Part shown: piece by piece, positions 45,690-57,439 of the stretch
How positions within the stretch are numbered: position 1 is the stretch's first letter
How the letters are laid out: each line of letters begins with the position of its first letter
Assembly: GCA_034509755.1 (NCBI GenBank)
Contig: CM067557.1
Location: 14,864,001-14,928,000 of the forward strand
Reading direction: 5' to 3'
Origin: Anisodus tanguticus
Lineage: Eukaryota; Streptophyta; Magnoliopsida; Solanales; Solanaceae
Length of the DNA: 64,000 nt
Notes under the pieces: model-generated
The model's database searches: none
Told to the model about the DNA's origin: nothing
Seen by the model: only the letters and a program-made list of their open reading frames with translations
Made by a program: the position numbers and the translations under genes

Positions 45690-46406
45690 TTATGGCTTGA
45701 TCTCTGTGTCATCCGATGCTACATTGGAATCATCAGATGAAACCAATGCCTCGATATCGTCCCAATTCCAATAATTTGATAAATTATCCATGACTCTACT
45801 TGTACTTGGACCTTTCCATGTAATAGTTGAGTACTCCTCCATAGTACTATCAAGATTTCCCATGTAATTATAAATATTTGAAGAAGTAGTTGAAGTGGAA
45901 ATTGAACATGGAATTGTGTCAGTTGACCCCTTAACCATAGTGTCAATTATATCATATGGTAGTGAAGATGAAGGAAAATTGTCAAATATATTTTTCTCTT
46001 CATCAATGTTACTAGAGACCAAGGGAAAATGTTGCTCATAATTTTCCTTACTTTGAACAACAACCATTTGAGAATTACTCTTTTCCCTTGTGACACTTGT
46101 TTCGGAGGCAGGGCGGGACGGGGTGGAAATTTTGCGGATGAAGGTCAAACCCGCCCCGCACCTGCCCTGGCCCGCGCCATTGCCATCCCTACTCGTTGAT
46201 GTGATCTTGAGCGGCCGCTTATTTTTCCGGCTTCCGCCGACGGGGACCTTACGGAGGAGGCCACCTTGAGTCCAATGCCTTTTACAGCCTTTACAAAAAT
46301 GGCGAGGCTGTGACTTGTTGTAATTATTGTAGTAACAAAACTTTGTATTTGTTGATTCACACCTTGGACACTTCAAGGGCTCTGCTGGTTTAGTACTAAG
46401 CCCCAT
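45690..46406 (-). CDS. Dof zinc-finger transcription factor
   Basis: A 238-residue plant Dof protein, a nuclear DNA-binding factor that recognises AAAG cores. The Dof domain spans residues 11-64, with the zinc ligands Cys13, Cys16, Cys38 and Cys41 in the CX2CX21CX2C pattern (CPRCESTNTKFCYYNNYN, then HFCKGCKRHWTQGG) and the basic tail VPVGGSRKNKR, one residue shorter than the usual GGG-x-RKNKR. Residues 72-101 are Gly/Arg-rich and come from a GC-rich transposon-like segment. The C-terminal part is Ser-, Thr- and Asn-rich and ends in an acidic region around NWDDIEALVSSDDSN, a plausible activation domain. One exon, convergent with TPT. The start is placed just before the Dof domain. I cannot assign a subfamily. 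Confidence 0.92.
   Translation of the reverse strand: MGLSTKPAEPLKCPRCESTNTKFCYYNNYNKSQPRHFCKGCKRHWTQGGLLRKVPVGGSRKNKRPLKITSTSRDGNGAGQGRCGAGLTFIRKISTPSRPASETSVTREKSNSQMVVVQSKENYEQHFPLVSSNIDEEKNIFDNFPSSSLPYDIIDTMVKGSTDTIPCSISTSTTSSNIYNYMGNLDSTMEEYSTITWKGPSTSRVMDNLSNYWNWDDIEALVSSDDSNVASDDTEIKP
46107..46191 (-). mobile_element. GC-rich transposon-like segment inside the Dof frame
   Basis: On the minus strand it starts TAGGGATGGCAATGG and continues with 'gcggggcgggtttgacc', 'aaatttccaccccg' and 'tcccgccc'. This resembles known plant hAT-derived MITEs that begin TAGGGATGGCAA; the far end is incomplete. The segment keeps the Dof frame open. No clear 8-bp duplication remains (CTCGTTGA on one side, CTTGTTTC on the other share five bases). 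Confidence 0.6.
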
Positions 46407-48063
46407 AATATCTAATTATCTACAACTATATATAAACCAAACACCAAGAATGATATATAAGAAGCTCTAGCATATAGATCTTGGTGAAAAAAGAGACATG
46501 AACCTAAAGGAAATGAGTGTTATATTGTTTTTGTTTGGAGAAATGGTGTGCTGGTGGAGAAGATATAATATGAGGGTGGTCAAGGGCAAGTCCTATGGAT
46601 TTTTTTTTTATATCACGCTTCCCGGCTTACGTCAGACTATTTTTAAAAATAATAGTCTCAGAATTTCTAATGGATTTAAACTAGGGCATTCAATTATAAG
46701 GGGGTTTTTAGACTTTTAATTAAGTTTCAAAGACTCAAGTCTTAAAAAAAAGGTTGGACTGATTTTTTTTATCTAGTGCTAATGATACGTATTTTAAAAA
46801 TCCACAAGTTTTTATCTATCTTACTTTAAGTTGTATTATGGAAAGACATATCTGCTCAAACGGCATATTTAATTTGGACCTGTTTCGTAAATATAATAAA
46901 GAATTCAAGTGCAAACCAACTTCAACAACGTAGATAACTTTTAATACAACGGAAGTCACAATAGAAAATGTTGCATCAAGATTTATGGTTTACTTTTTTA
47001 CAGTTTATAGAGAAGTGAAGAAATTTTACTCAAATAATTCTAAGTAGACCTAAATTTGTTGACACATTAGTTTGAATTGTGTAATAACAAGTCTTAAGGG
47101 TTACTTTAGTCATAAGTTGAAGACAAGGCAGTGGAGGACACACATTGCTTAATTTTGTGGTGTCTTTTTGATACTCACTTCGCCAAAATTTGTTATTAAA
47201 TGTATATGTTAATATACATAATATAAGTATATAACATCAGTTTAAAATGGAAGCAAAGCCTTATCAAAACCTTACAATCTCAAATCTAAAGTCGTGTTTG
47301 TATAATAGCTTAAGCTGTGACATAAGCTGACACCACCTGCACATCATTTTACATACGCCACTCAAGACAAGTTACAGCTAGGTGAAAGGTGGGCAATTGA
47401 ACATTCTATATTGGAAATTAATCACATAATTCATAGGTCAAATATTATATTTTATACATACGTATTAAATTTTAAACACTTTTGAATTTCTACTAATTTA
47501 ACTGAAGTAATTAATATGCTTAAACATGAACATATTACTTACAATGTCATAACCTTTTTTATAATGCAAGTCATTGAAGGTAGGAAAATATAGTGATCAA
47601 GCATAGCTATAGAGAGTAGAATAGGATTGTTGACCTCCTAACGAAGGAAGGAGGTAGGGCGAAGTTTTCTTTTTATAGAATTTAGACTTTTAGTAGTTCT
47701 TCTGTGTTTAACAATTAAATAGTATGACAGACATTTTAGGAGCTAAGTTTTTACGACAAATATTCATTACTAAACAACCTCTATTTTTTCACTGAAAATA
47801 TTCCGTGGTTATTTTCCACGGAATGTTAGTGAAAAAATAATAATCTAAATAGTAGTATTTTCACACGAAAAATTAAGAAGTTTCATAACATTTCAATGGG
47901 AACCTGTTCCCTATCATGCGTTTTCCTAAGTGAACTGGTTCAGTAAGAATAATGTGAAAAAATCATATTTTATAGCATAAATTTACCATTGAATGTCAAT
48001 AAGAAAAACCCCTGTTTCTAGTATTATTGAAATGTAATATGAAACAATCACTAATAGAAAAAA
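46407..48063. other. Dof upstream region and AT-rich intergenic DNA
   Basis: A TATA-like 'tatatataaacc' (46426-46437, plus strand) lies only about 20-30 bases upstream of the Dof ATG, so it is an uncertain core promoter. No other gene is supported in this stretch. A 73-codon frame at 46498 is not recognisable. Confidence 0.45.
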
Positions 48064-48255
48064 GTCAAGCATGGACGGTTTGTATAATAATTTAGCATAT
48101 GTTATTAAATTTCTGCCTCGGTCATTACGTTTTCTTAAAAAGGCAGACGTGGCAGAATGTGAACCATCGATAGTGCGGTCCATTTGTTGGGGGTAAGAAT
48201 GAATCAAGGAGATCTTCCATATGCTAAATTATTATACAAACCGTCCATGCTTGAC
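48064..48255. repeat. Perfect 38-bp inverted repeat with 116-bp loop
   Basis: The arms 48064-48101 (GTCAAGCATGGACGG...CATATG) and 48218-48255 are exact reverse complements over 38 bases. The loop contains 'ggcagacgtggcagaatg' and 'gtgcggtccatttgttgg'. No flanking duplication of transposon type is visible. It could be a young foldback MITE or a hairpin-RNA locus. Confidence 0.85.
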
Positions 48256-48979
48256 ATATTGAGTCTATTGAAATAGTAATGGGGCCAATAAGCAATTAAG
48301 AGAGAAAGTTAGGGTACAAACAACACCGATGAAGAGGATGCTTACAAAGCGTACCCGGTACCACCACCGTCCCTGGGTCTCTTAATTCTATATATGTAGC
48401 CCCACATGTTTATATTTTAGTCCCTTTGGTACCATTATTCTACAAAATGAAGGGAATGGTCGGTGGTGATTGATCTTTTGTGAAATGCTGATTACTATTA
48501 GAGGTAAAGTTTAGATATGTAAAGTTGATAATGTGATATTATGCTTCCATATAGGGTGAAAAGTAGTTGTTAACAACGTGGTTCCTCGTGGCCATTGCTG
48601 GTACAACCTTCTTTTATGATTTAAATTATTATTCTCTTCGATATTTAAGAGTGTAACCTAGTAATTAATAATAAAGTATGATAAAAGAATTCAAATTCCA
48701 GTAGAGATAAAAAATTTAGATGATTTTTTTCTAACTGCTAAAAATTTGATGGACAAAGTTATCCAGAATACATAAGTTGGGTTGGCAGAGTTACAAGGTA
48801 CATATGCTGATAGAAGGCAGGTGCCAAGCATGTATCCGGTAAGATAATTAAGGCGTGGGAAGACGCAGATTGACACGTACACCATCATTTTCCGTGAATA
48901 AATTATTGTTTTGTACTCCAATTTTCAGCTTGGATAATTATGTATGCCAAGGGAAGCTCGAGGCAACTTATGTCTTAGT

Positions 48980-49823
48980 TAGGGTGTTCACGGTTTGGTT
49001 ATAAACCGAATCGAATCAAAAATCAAATCAAATCGGTTAAATAAATCGATATTTATTTGGTTTAAGATTTTAAAAAATCCGATAACATATGGTTTGATTT
49101 TATTAAAATAAAACCAAAGAAAATACCGAACCAAACCGATAAATTTTATGTACAAGTTTTTATAATTATATATACTCCATCCGTCCCAATTTATATGATG
49201 TAGTTTGACTGGGCACGGAGTTTAAGAAATAAAGGAAGATTTTTAAATCTTGTGGTCTAAACTCTAAAGCAAGTCAAAGATATTTGTGTAGTTATAGATC
49301 ATCTCATTAAGAGTAAAATGTAAAGTTTAAAGTTAAATTATTGTCAAATAAGGAAATGTATCATTCCTTTTTAGACTGACTAAAAAGGAAAGTGTGTGAT
49401 ATAAATTGGGACATATAGAGTACAATATATTAGTTTTATAAATAGTTTCAGATATTTTTTCATAAATCTTAAGATATTTTAAAACTTATAAATCTTAAGA
49501 TATATTTTTCATAATCCAAGAAAATTATAGCCACTACAATAGAAGGGTAATAACGAATTATACGTTGAAAAAAGATGAAAACTTCTTTTCTAGTTGTAGG
49601 AAAAAAATAAAAGAGAAAAGTATCATTAAATTTCTTAAAAAATCAAAAAATCAAACCAAACCGAATCAAACCAACTACAACCAAACCGAATCAAACCGAT
49701 TACAACCAAACCGATGGTTGTGTATTATATATGGTTTGGTTCTAATAATTTAAAAACTTAATAATTTAATTTGATTTTGGTTTTAACTAAAAACAGACCC
49801 AAATCGAATCATGAACACCCCTA
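48980..49823. mobile_element. hAT4: 844-bp non-autonomous hAT-type element
   Basis: The left end is TAGGGTGTTCACGG, and the right end, inverted, is TAGGGGTGTTCATG. The 8-bp flanks GTCTTAGT (48972-48979) and GTCTCAGT (49824-49831) differ at one base. The subterminal sequence is rich in 'aaccgaatcaaacc' units and their inverse, and is AT-rich, unlike hAT1 to hAT3. A Stowaway MITE is nested in it. Confidence 0.8.
49175..49420. mobile_element. Stowaway MITE nested in hAT4
   Basis: The end 'ctccatccgtcccaattta' pairs with the right-hand 'taaattgggacatatagag'. TA flanks at 49173-49174 and 49421-49422. It is 246 bp. Confidence 0.85.
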
Positions 49824-49963
49824 GTCTCAGTAGCTACCTGAGAAATTAAGGATCACTAAATCTAAATAAGGATAAATCATAAGAGAAGAAGAAATTATTG
49901 AGTAGAAAACTATACTTACTATTCTCCTCCATCTATAAAAGAACATTTTAAGAAAAAATATTA

Positions 49964-50209
49964 CTCCGCCCGTTCCAAAATGTTTGTCTTACTTTTCTTT
50001 TTTGGTCTGTTTCAAAATGTTTGCCTCTTTCCTTTTTTGGCAATTTTTAATTTCAACTTTCCACACATGACATGTTACCATTAGATTAAAAGGTATGTTG
50101 GTATACTCTTCATATCTTTAATTTAAAATCACATGATTCAAAAATATTCTTTACTTTTTTAAACTTTGTGTCAAGTCAAAATCAGATAAACATTTTGAAA
50201 TGAATGGAG
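49964..50209. mobile_element. Stowaway MITE
   Basis: The end 'ctccgcccgttccaaaatg' pairs with 'cattttgaaatgaatggag'. TA flanks at 49962-49963 and 50210-50211. It is 246 bp. Confidence 0.85.
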
Positions 50210-50555
50210 TAATAAATATCAATAGTACCCAAATAATAATATTTTAAAAGAGAAATACACCTAAAATCAAATATTTTGAACCGATTTCCATAAAATAACT
50301 ATTTAGGAGTATAATTAAAACCATCTGTAGGGGTAAATGATCGATCCACTAATACACCAAAGAAGAATTATGAAGCATAGCTCAAAAGGTCAAAGCTATA
50401 ATAGCTAGATCGATCGTTATCATCTATAAATTTTTCAAACTTGTGATAACACATATTCTAATTGGTCATTGTTTTCAATGGTGAAATGATAATTGTTTTG
50501 GCTGCTACAGTCCCATTCTACAAGTGTCAGTTGTGTCTAGTTACGGTCATTTCTT

Positions 50556-50808
50556 TGTGAAGGGGAAAGTCCCGAAGTCGAAATCCCCCACCTGTACTAG
50601 AGGCCCCTTGGTCAGGTGGGATGTAAATCGAGGGATATGCGCGAGTGGCAACCCTGCAAGGCAGAGGACCAACGGGACACGAACCCAACAATAGCCCTTG
50701 CAATATTTCAGCAAAGACTGTCACCACACGAATTCGAACCCGCGACGTCGGAGTGGTTGTACCCCAATCACCTTGCCACTTACCAACTCGCCTGCGCCCC
50801 TGGGGGCG
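50556..50808 (-). mobile_element. tRNA-derived SINE (minus strand) with 12-bp target duplication
   Basis: CGGTCATTTCTT is repeated exactly at 50544-50555 and 50809-50820. On the minus strand the head reads 'ggcgcaggcgagttggtaag' (A box) and then 'cgcgggttcgaattc' (B box), spaced as in a tRNA. A 150-base body follows. The family is neither TS nor Au as I know them. The GC-rich frames across it are not genes. Confidence 0.8.
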
Positions 50809-50820
50809 CGGTCATTTCTT

Positions 50821-51476
50821 GACATATGCAATATTGTCCGCATAAACATATTAACATGGCTTCGCAGGAAAGCATGGTTTCATATAAGTGGGCTACAACT
50901 ATGAGAAAATCGCAAATTTCCGAGGAATGTTCCATCTGAATTTTACTTGTTGGTAAGAGATTTTTTTTGATGGAAAATTCGTAGGAACATTACTTATGAG
51001 CCAAATTCCAGACGGATTTTGTCGGAAATTTCCGTCATAATTAAATTAATGATTTTTTGGTATTGATTTTTTTTCTTCTTTTACTTGATTTTTCATCTCA
51101 TGTCCGGTATCCGCTTTGGAACTTCGACTAATTTAAATTCACATGGCTTAAAGCTCATTAAAAAGGAAAGAACTCCTTATCATGATTTTTTCCAATCTCA
51201 AACCCGTGATTTTTCATGAAAAGTAAAAGAATCATATTCATCCCATCATATAATTCTGGATGGTGGCAACTCCAAGTCTTCAGTTGAAAATGTTGATGAA
51301 AACTGTATCCATTATCCCACCATTTCAACTTTTCATGACCATGTCTAGCACTGATGTTCCTGTATGAAATCAGAATATGAGTTAGAGATTAGAATATAGT
51401 GCAAATAGATATCTTTCTAATCTTTTTATTTGTACAACAATAAATAGAGATAAAAGGGTATATATGTTTGAAAAGC
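50821..51476. other. Intergenic DNA with a possible degraded CACTA fragment
   Basis: Nothing coding is seen. About 50910-51040 has 'aatttccgaggaatgtt' and 'gattttgtcggaaatttcc', similar to the interior of the CACTA MITE at 11420, but without recognisable ends. Confidence 0.4.
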
Positions 51477-52030
51477 CACATGAGAACTAAATTTGAGCGT
51501 ATAGTACAACATAAGCTATATGCTAAGTTCTCTAAGTGGAAATTTTGGTTGAACCAAGTAGCCTTCCTAGGTCACATTGTATCCGAGGTAAGGATCTTAG
51601 TTGATCCAAAGAAAGTGAAAGTTGTTTAGACAAGTGGCCGAGGCCAACTACTTGACCGAGATATGAAGTTTCTTGAATCTTGCGGGCTACTACAGGCGCT
51701 TCATGCAGGATTTTTTAAAGATAGTTGCATCTTTGATGAAGCTAACACAAAAATAAAAATGAAATTTCAATGATTAGAGGCATGCAAACATAGTTTTCAA
51801 AAACTCAAGGAATATTTGACCCTTTTAAGTCGGATCAAATTTCTTGGACTCAACTTTCATTGCTCAAAATACTAGACAAACTCCTCCTCTCTCCATACTC
51901 AGTAAACCAAAAATGAATCACGTTGTGCGTTCGAACAAAAGCCACAGCCATAGAGTTTCACAATTCCAATGTTTAATCCCTATGCGATGCCCCTATCTTA
52001 TTCATGAAGCTTTTGTGATATATATGCATT
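51477..52030 (+). pseudogene. Ty3-gypsy reverse transcriptase/RNase H fragment
   Basis: The frame gives HKLYAKFSKWKFWLNQVAFLGH, then VDPKKVKVV and a stop near 51627, a typical Ty3-gypsy reverse transcriptase end. Shifted frames after it give a recognisable SFQKLKEYLT (RNase H entry) near 51800. LTRs for it are not visible here. It lies just left of G1 but is not evidently part of it, since it precedes the G1 5' LTR. Confidence 0.78.
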
Positions 52031-52173
52031 CTCAAATGAAGAATAAGTCTCTTCACATCTATAGTTTCTAATTATGAAAGGTTTAGCTTTTAAACGCTTT
52101 CACGTGCTCTTTGCCTGATGTAAAATGCTAGATCAAACTCATCTGTGGTGTTTAAGATATCCATATACAATAT

Positions 52174-52855
52174 TGTTAACACTCAAAAGTAATTTAAGTG
52201 TTTAATCGAATTCAGTGACAACCGAACTGTTCAAGAGCCGAATTTACTTCTAGCCCTCGACTACAAGAACTCCATCGGTTACTAAAGCATCTTAGCCGAG
52301 TTGTTAGTTAGAGGTACGATTGAGACTCACTTAGATGCAGACGCCTCAATGACCAAGTCAAAAGGGTTTTCGGACCCCTAGAAGCTGTAACAACCAACAA
52401 CAACTAAAAGAAAGGGTCATTATCCGCGCAAGAGGAGTAGAGGACGAGAAAATCGACACCACCTCCCCTATAGTCGGCCATTGAATTTAGTGGGTTACTT
52501 GATGACTGACATGGGGGAGGGGGGGGGGATATCACGTTGTACAGTTTCCCCCCCCCCCCCCTTTTTTTACTATAAATAGGATCATTCTTTGTATATAGAG
52601 AGACAACCAATCAATCAAACAACTCAATTTTTATCTATCTTTATCCTTTTACTTCATTTTATCATTTAATTTATTGTACTCAGCTGCATTCATGTTTCTT
52701 ACCTCTTAGTTTACTCATACCACCGTCCTAATGCTTTCTGGAGTAGTTGGGGAACCCATTGCTGGAAATTAGAGTTCCGTTTCCAGCCCAAATCGCTTAA
52801 GTTAAGGAATCAATTTGTCTCCCGATTTCATCAACCGATAAAACGGCAGAGAACA
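52174..52855 (+). repeat. G1 5' LTR
   Basis: Starts TGTTAACACTCAAAAG; the end is set at AACA (52852-52855), 22 bases before the primer site. It contains 'ctataaataggatcatt', a TATA-like core promoter (52570-52586). It has long G and C runs at about 52508-52530 and 52547-52561. Confidence 0.75.
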
Positions 52856-52949
52856 GAATTCGGGGAGTGAATAAAATTGGCACGCCTAGTAGGACCATAG
52901 GTGAATTAATATCAAAGTTTGATTCTACATGTTAGGATCATTCTTGGCG

Positions 52950-54830
52950 TATGCGCTTAAGGTCCGATAAGAAAATGAACCCCGAGTCCACTCCACATCC
53001 TAAAAAAAATCCTCCCAGAAGGAACAATGAACCAGCATCCTCCTCGGGTATGCCTACATCGGTTGATACCCCTCCACTTCTTCCATCAACCCAAGTTGTG
53101 GAAGAATCTAGCCAATCTGAAGGTCCAACCATAATGACCACATCTTTTATTAGACAACAGATCGACTTGGGCATCCACGATATTATGTACCAAGTTTCTA
53201 AATAGTTGGCTGACATTGTGAAACCGATGGTACATAATGAGGTTCAGCAAGCGAGGGACATGAAAACCAATCGAATGCACCCAGGAGAATGTTCGGCTAG
53301 TTCTACCATCCATCTGACGAGCGATGATGTTCAACATGAGACCGTGACTCCCGGTGTTGTTCCTTAGCCGCATGTGCATTAGCTTGTACCTACTCAGGTG
53401 CAACCGGTAGCACACCTAGGAACACAAGCCCAATTGCCTGGCAACCAGCGCATTGCATGGTCGCCGCCGAACCTTGGGGGCAAAATATGCCACTTGACCA
53501 AGCGAGTCTATAGTATGGGCAGATCAACATGGCTCAGAGACCAGTTCAGGCTCTATGACACTTTGGATTGCCGCCCGTTATGCCGTACGTTTCTACGAAC
53601 GGCCCTACGATACAGGCGAACAATGTTGGCCAGCCGATGGCCCTTGGCTATGACTTAGCTCTGCTATCTAGTGACGCTGTTTACAGTGGAATACCATTCC
53701 AACAGTCATTGCCAGTACCCAATCTATACCTTCCAGGAAGCGTAAATTTTCTAAGAACTGTCGACGTTCGAGGAGAGCAGCTATGGAATACTGTTCCACC
53801 TTATCCTCAGGCTCTGTTAGCCATTCTAGGAGCTCAGGTTGTAGGCTTTGGTGGACATACCCAACATGAGCAATAGGGCATTACCCCACCTATTGGTAAT
53901 GGCCAGTAGACCACCTACAACCTTTAAAACCCTGTCCAACAAAGTGCAGAATGGAGGCCGCCAGTGCAGAACGCCTACCAGCCGAATCTAGTCGAGAATC
54001 GACAGGGAACGTCACAACTGATAAACTCAGAAATTATTGCTAATACTATGCGGAGGTTCTTTGGCATCCAACTGAAACCTTTGGACAACCTATTTATAAG
54101 AAGCCTTACCCCGATTGGGTAGATCGGATAGCACATTTGCTGAGGGGCTTTAAAATGCTAGAGTTTGCCATCTTCTCTGTCAACGATGACAAATCCACTA
54201 TCGAGCACATCGGTAGATTTACTGCCCAATGCAGCGAGGCTGGCCAGAATGAGTATCACAAGTTGCAACTATTCCCTCTCTCTCTAACGGGAACAACCTT
54301 CGCATGTTACTCCTACTTGGCTCTTGATTCCGTACAGAGCTGGGCTAACATGGAGGGTTGCTTCCATGATAGGTTCTATTGGCCCAAACCTCAGGTTACC
54401 ATGACTGATCTAATGAATCTCAAGCAGCAGGTCGATGAATCGGCTGTCGATTTTATCGAGAGATTCAGAAAGAAAGTTGGAAAATGCATAGTACACTTCC
54501 CCGAGTCTGAGTGTGCCCACATGATAATCAATAACATCCCCAACCTTAAAAGCCGTAAAAGGCAAGGAGACGAGTTCATCTGATGACAGGGTCGGTTACT
54601 CATTTGACATCACGAAGGCAGATCAGATATTTGATCATCTGCTCAAAGATAAGCAGATTCGGCTGCTTGATGGTAATAGGATTTTGCCTGCCGAGGAACT
54701 CAAAGATAAGAAGTACTGCAAGTGGCATAATTCATACAGTCACTCTACTTTTAATTGTGTGATCTTCAGAAAGGCGATCCAAAAGGGCATCAAAGAGGGG
54801 AGGTTCAAGCTAGCCGACAAGAGTGGCTGA
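52950..54830 (+). pseudogene. G1 gag
   Basis: In several frames. The N-terminal part reads NNEPASSSGMPTSVDTPPL and SFIRQQIDLGIHDIMYQVSK up to a stop at 53205. The capsid part (54137-54583) reads DDKSTIEHIGRFTAQCSE, YHKLQLFPLSLTGT, SWANMEGCFHDRFY and DFIERFRKKVGKC, a Retrotrans_gag-type capsid domain. After a shift, the C-terminal part reads KYCKWHNSYSHSTFNCVIFRK (54710-54780), a Cys/His module. It matches G2 gag. Stops and shifts are frequent. Confidence 0.83.
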
Positions 54831-56800
54831 AATGTCCATTGATACTGACCCCTTCCCCGCGGTACTAATATCTATGGTATCTTTTGCTAAGCCCGATGAG
54901 TCAAGGGACACCAAAGGGAGACAGCCGATAAAAAGGTGTGGGTCCCAAAGAAACCTACCGAAGGGGAGAAGGCCACAAAGATCTCTATGCTCAACCGGTT
55001 AGGCGGCCTACATGACATTCGTGATGACAGGCAGCCAACTAGGAACAGTTTTCATGGCCGCCCTGAATACTCGAGGGAGGTTGAATGAGAACTTCAGGAA
55101 CAAATCATGAGGTTCATAAGGGTCCCTATCGGCGCCAAGCATAGGCCTGGGGGGGGGGGGCAAGTACATATGTCAACCAACCGGCAGCTGAGCATGCCTC
55201 GAATAGATGAAGAACTACTCCCTAAAACCAAACAGAGGGTGGTCGAGTTTAACGTAAATGAGGGTGTTTAGTCCTTACGTATCACGGTGAGAAATAAGGA
55301 CCAGACGAGACCGTGGAGAATGATTAAACCAGCCACCAACACAGAAGAGGGGAAGTGGTCTATCAATCATGATCCCAGAAAGAAAGAAGCACCACCGAGA
55401 GTCGCATTTAGGACTCAGAAATGAAGGATGCAACGTGGCAAGGCATTGCGTAAGATGCAACAAACATTGCATCTAATTTCTAACACCAAGGCAGCTGAAA
55501 ATCTTGAGATTCCTGAGTCTGCCGTAGCCGAGGCTATCAAGTGGGCATTCAGCTCAGTTGATTCAAGGGCAATGTCGCCTAAAGAAGAGACGTCGAGTCA
55601 ACCATAGCTGGATGAACAGCTTACCGACAACCCGACGGAGGAACTCCGGCAAGAGAACGTGGCCCCAGATGGACCTCTAACCGAGGCAATCCCACAGATC
55701 GTGCAGAGGATTTAGTCAGAGGATCCACAATCGATCCCCATCTGTCTCCAGGAAATGGAAGATATGAGCTTCTGGTCAGCCAAATTGGATAAAGGAGGGG
55801 ACTCCTGTTGACACCCAATTTTGTCCCATCTTTTATGATTTTATTTTTAATTTTTAATAATTTTGACACTTTAAAACAATTTTAAAATATAGACATATAT
55901 ATGTATATATATCATTATTATTTGCATTTTTATTGTCATTTGCAATTTTATATCATAATCATACTTTTATCATAATATTATATGTTATTTTACTTTCGCA
56001 AAACGGCATTGCATTTTATATTTTTATTTTTTTAAGCATCAAGCATTTCACAAATATTATATTTTATCATATTATCATCTTTACAATTTATAAATTTTGC
56101 AAAGCTTTCTTTTTATATAATAAAACCCATTTTTATATTTTTAAACCCATAACCCATTTTATATCCTAACCCAAAACTATTTTACCCATTTTCGGACCCC
56201 ATCCGCAAGCCTACCCGAAAGGCCCACTCGACCAACCCCCCAAGCCCAATCCCTTCTTTTATTTCCCCCTCTTTTTTATCCCCTAACCCTAAAAACACAA
56301 CACTACAAAAACAAAAACCCACCCCAAACCCTTTTTTATCATCAACCGCACACCCCTAAAATAAAAAAATAAAAAACCATTTCTCTCTCTTTCTCTCCAA
56401 AATCGCCGCTGCCCCCCACACCCACACCCCCATACCGGCGACCCCATGTCGCCGGTCACCACGCCACCAGCCACCTTACACCACTACCCCACCTACGCCG
56501 GACACCCTACACCACCCACACCACCGTCGGTTTTGGGGGTTTTTGAGGTCCTAAGCCCGAAAAATGAGGGTTCCGATTTACTTTTGTTGGTGGTTTCCGT
56601 TCATTTTGTTGTTGGTTTCCGGTTTACTTTTGATGGTGGTTTTGGTATTTTTGTTGGTGGTTTTCGATGCCGATGTTGGTGGTTTTGGAACTTTTGTTGG
56701 TGGTTTCCGGTCTGTTTTGGTGGTTTTATTTTCGGTCGATTTTTGTGATGCTGCTTTCTCGGGTCACTATTCGGGTTAGGTCAACCCGATTTAGGTAAGA

Positions 56801-57345
56801 TTTCCATATTTTTATGCTTTTATATCTTCTTGTTGGTTATCTGTAATTTGGAAGAAAATCGATTCGGGTTGAAAAAAACATCCGATTCGGGTCGGGTCGA
56901 CCCGGTTCGGTCAAATTCCAGATTTTTGTGTATTTATATTTTATTGTTGGTTACCTGAAATTTGGAGAAAATCGATTCGGGTTGAAAAACATCCGATTCG
57001 GGTCGGGTCGACCCGGTTCGGTTAATTTCCAGATTTTTGTATGTTTATACTATGCTGTTAGTTACTTGAAATTTGGAGAAAATCGATTCGGGTTGAAAAA
57101 CATCCGATTCGGGTTGAAAAACATCCGATTCGGGTCGGGTCACTGACCCGGGTCAATTAATTTCCAGATTTTTGTATGTTTATATTGTGCTGTTGGTTAC
57201 CTGAAATTTGGGAAAAAATTTGTTCCGGGTCGGGTCACTGTTTCGGGTCGAGTAGACCCGGTTCGAATAAATTTCCAGATTTTGTATTTTAATATCTTGT
57301 TGTTTATTATCTGAAAATTAAAAAAAAATGTTTGATTCCGGATCG
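56801..57345. repeat. Tandem repeat of about 110-135 bp in the solo LTR
   Basis: Five to six units, with starts near 56802, 56916, 57027, 57162 and 57273. Each has 'ttccagatttttgt', 'ggttacctgaaatttgg', 'aaaatcgattcgggttg' and 'ccgattcgggtcgggtc'. The last unit is degraded. Confidence 0.82.
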
Positions 57346-57439
57346 GGTCAACCCGAAATCCAGGCCTGATCACTGTTCAGGATCCGTGTCGGGTCAAATT
57401 TCAGAATTCGACCGTTTTAATTGCAAACTGTTAGTTTAT

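Noticed and set aside
56446..56779. Hydrophobic frames in the solo LTR as a membrane protein
   Set aside because: They translate a ggtggtttt-type repeat with low complexity inside a non-coding LTR.
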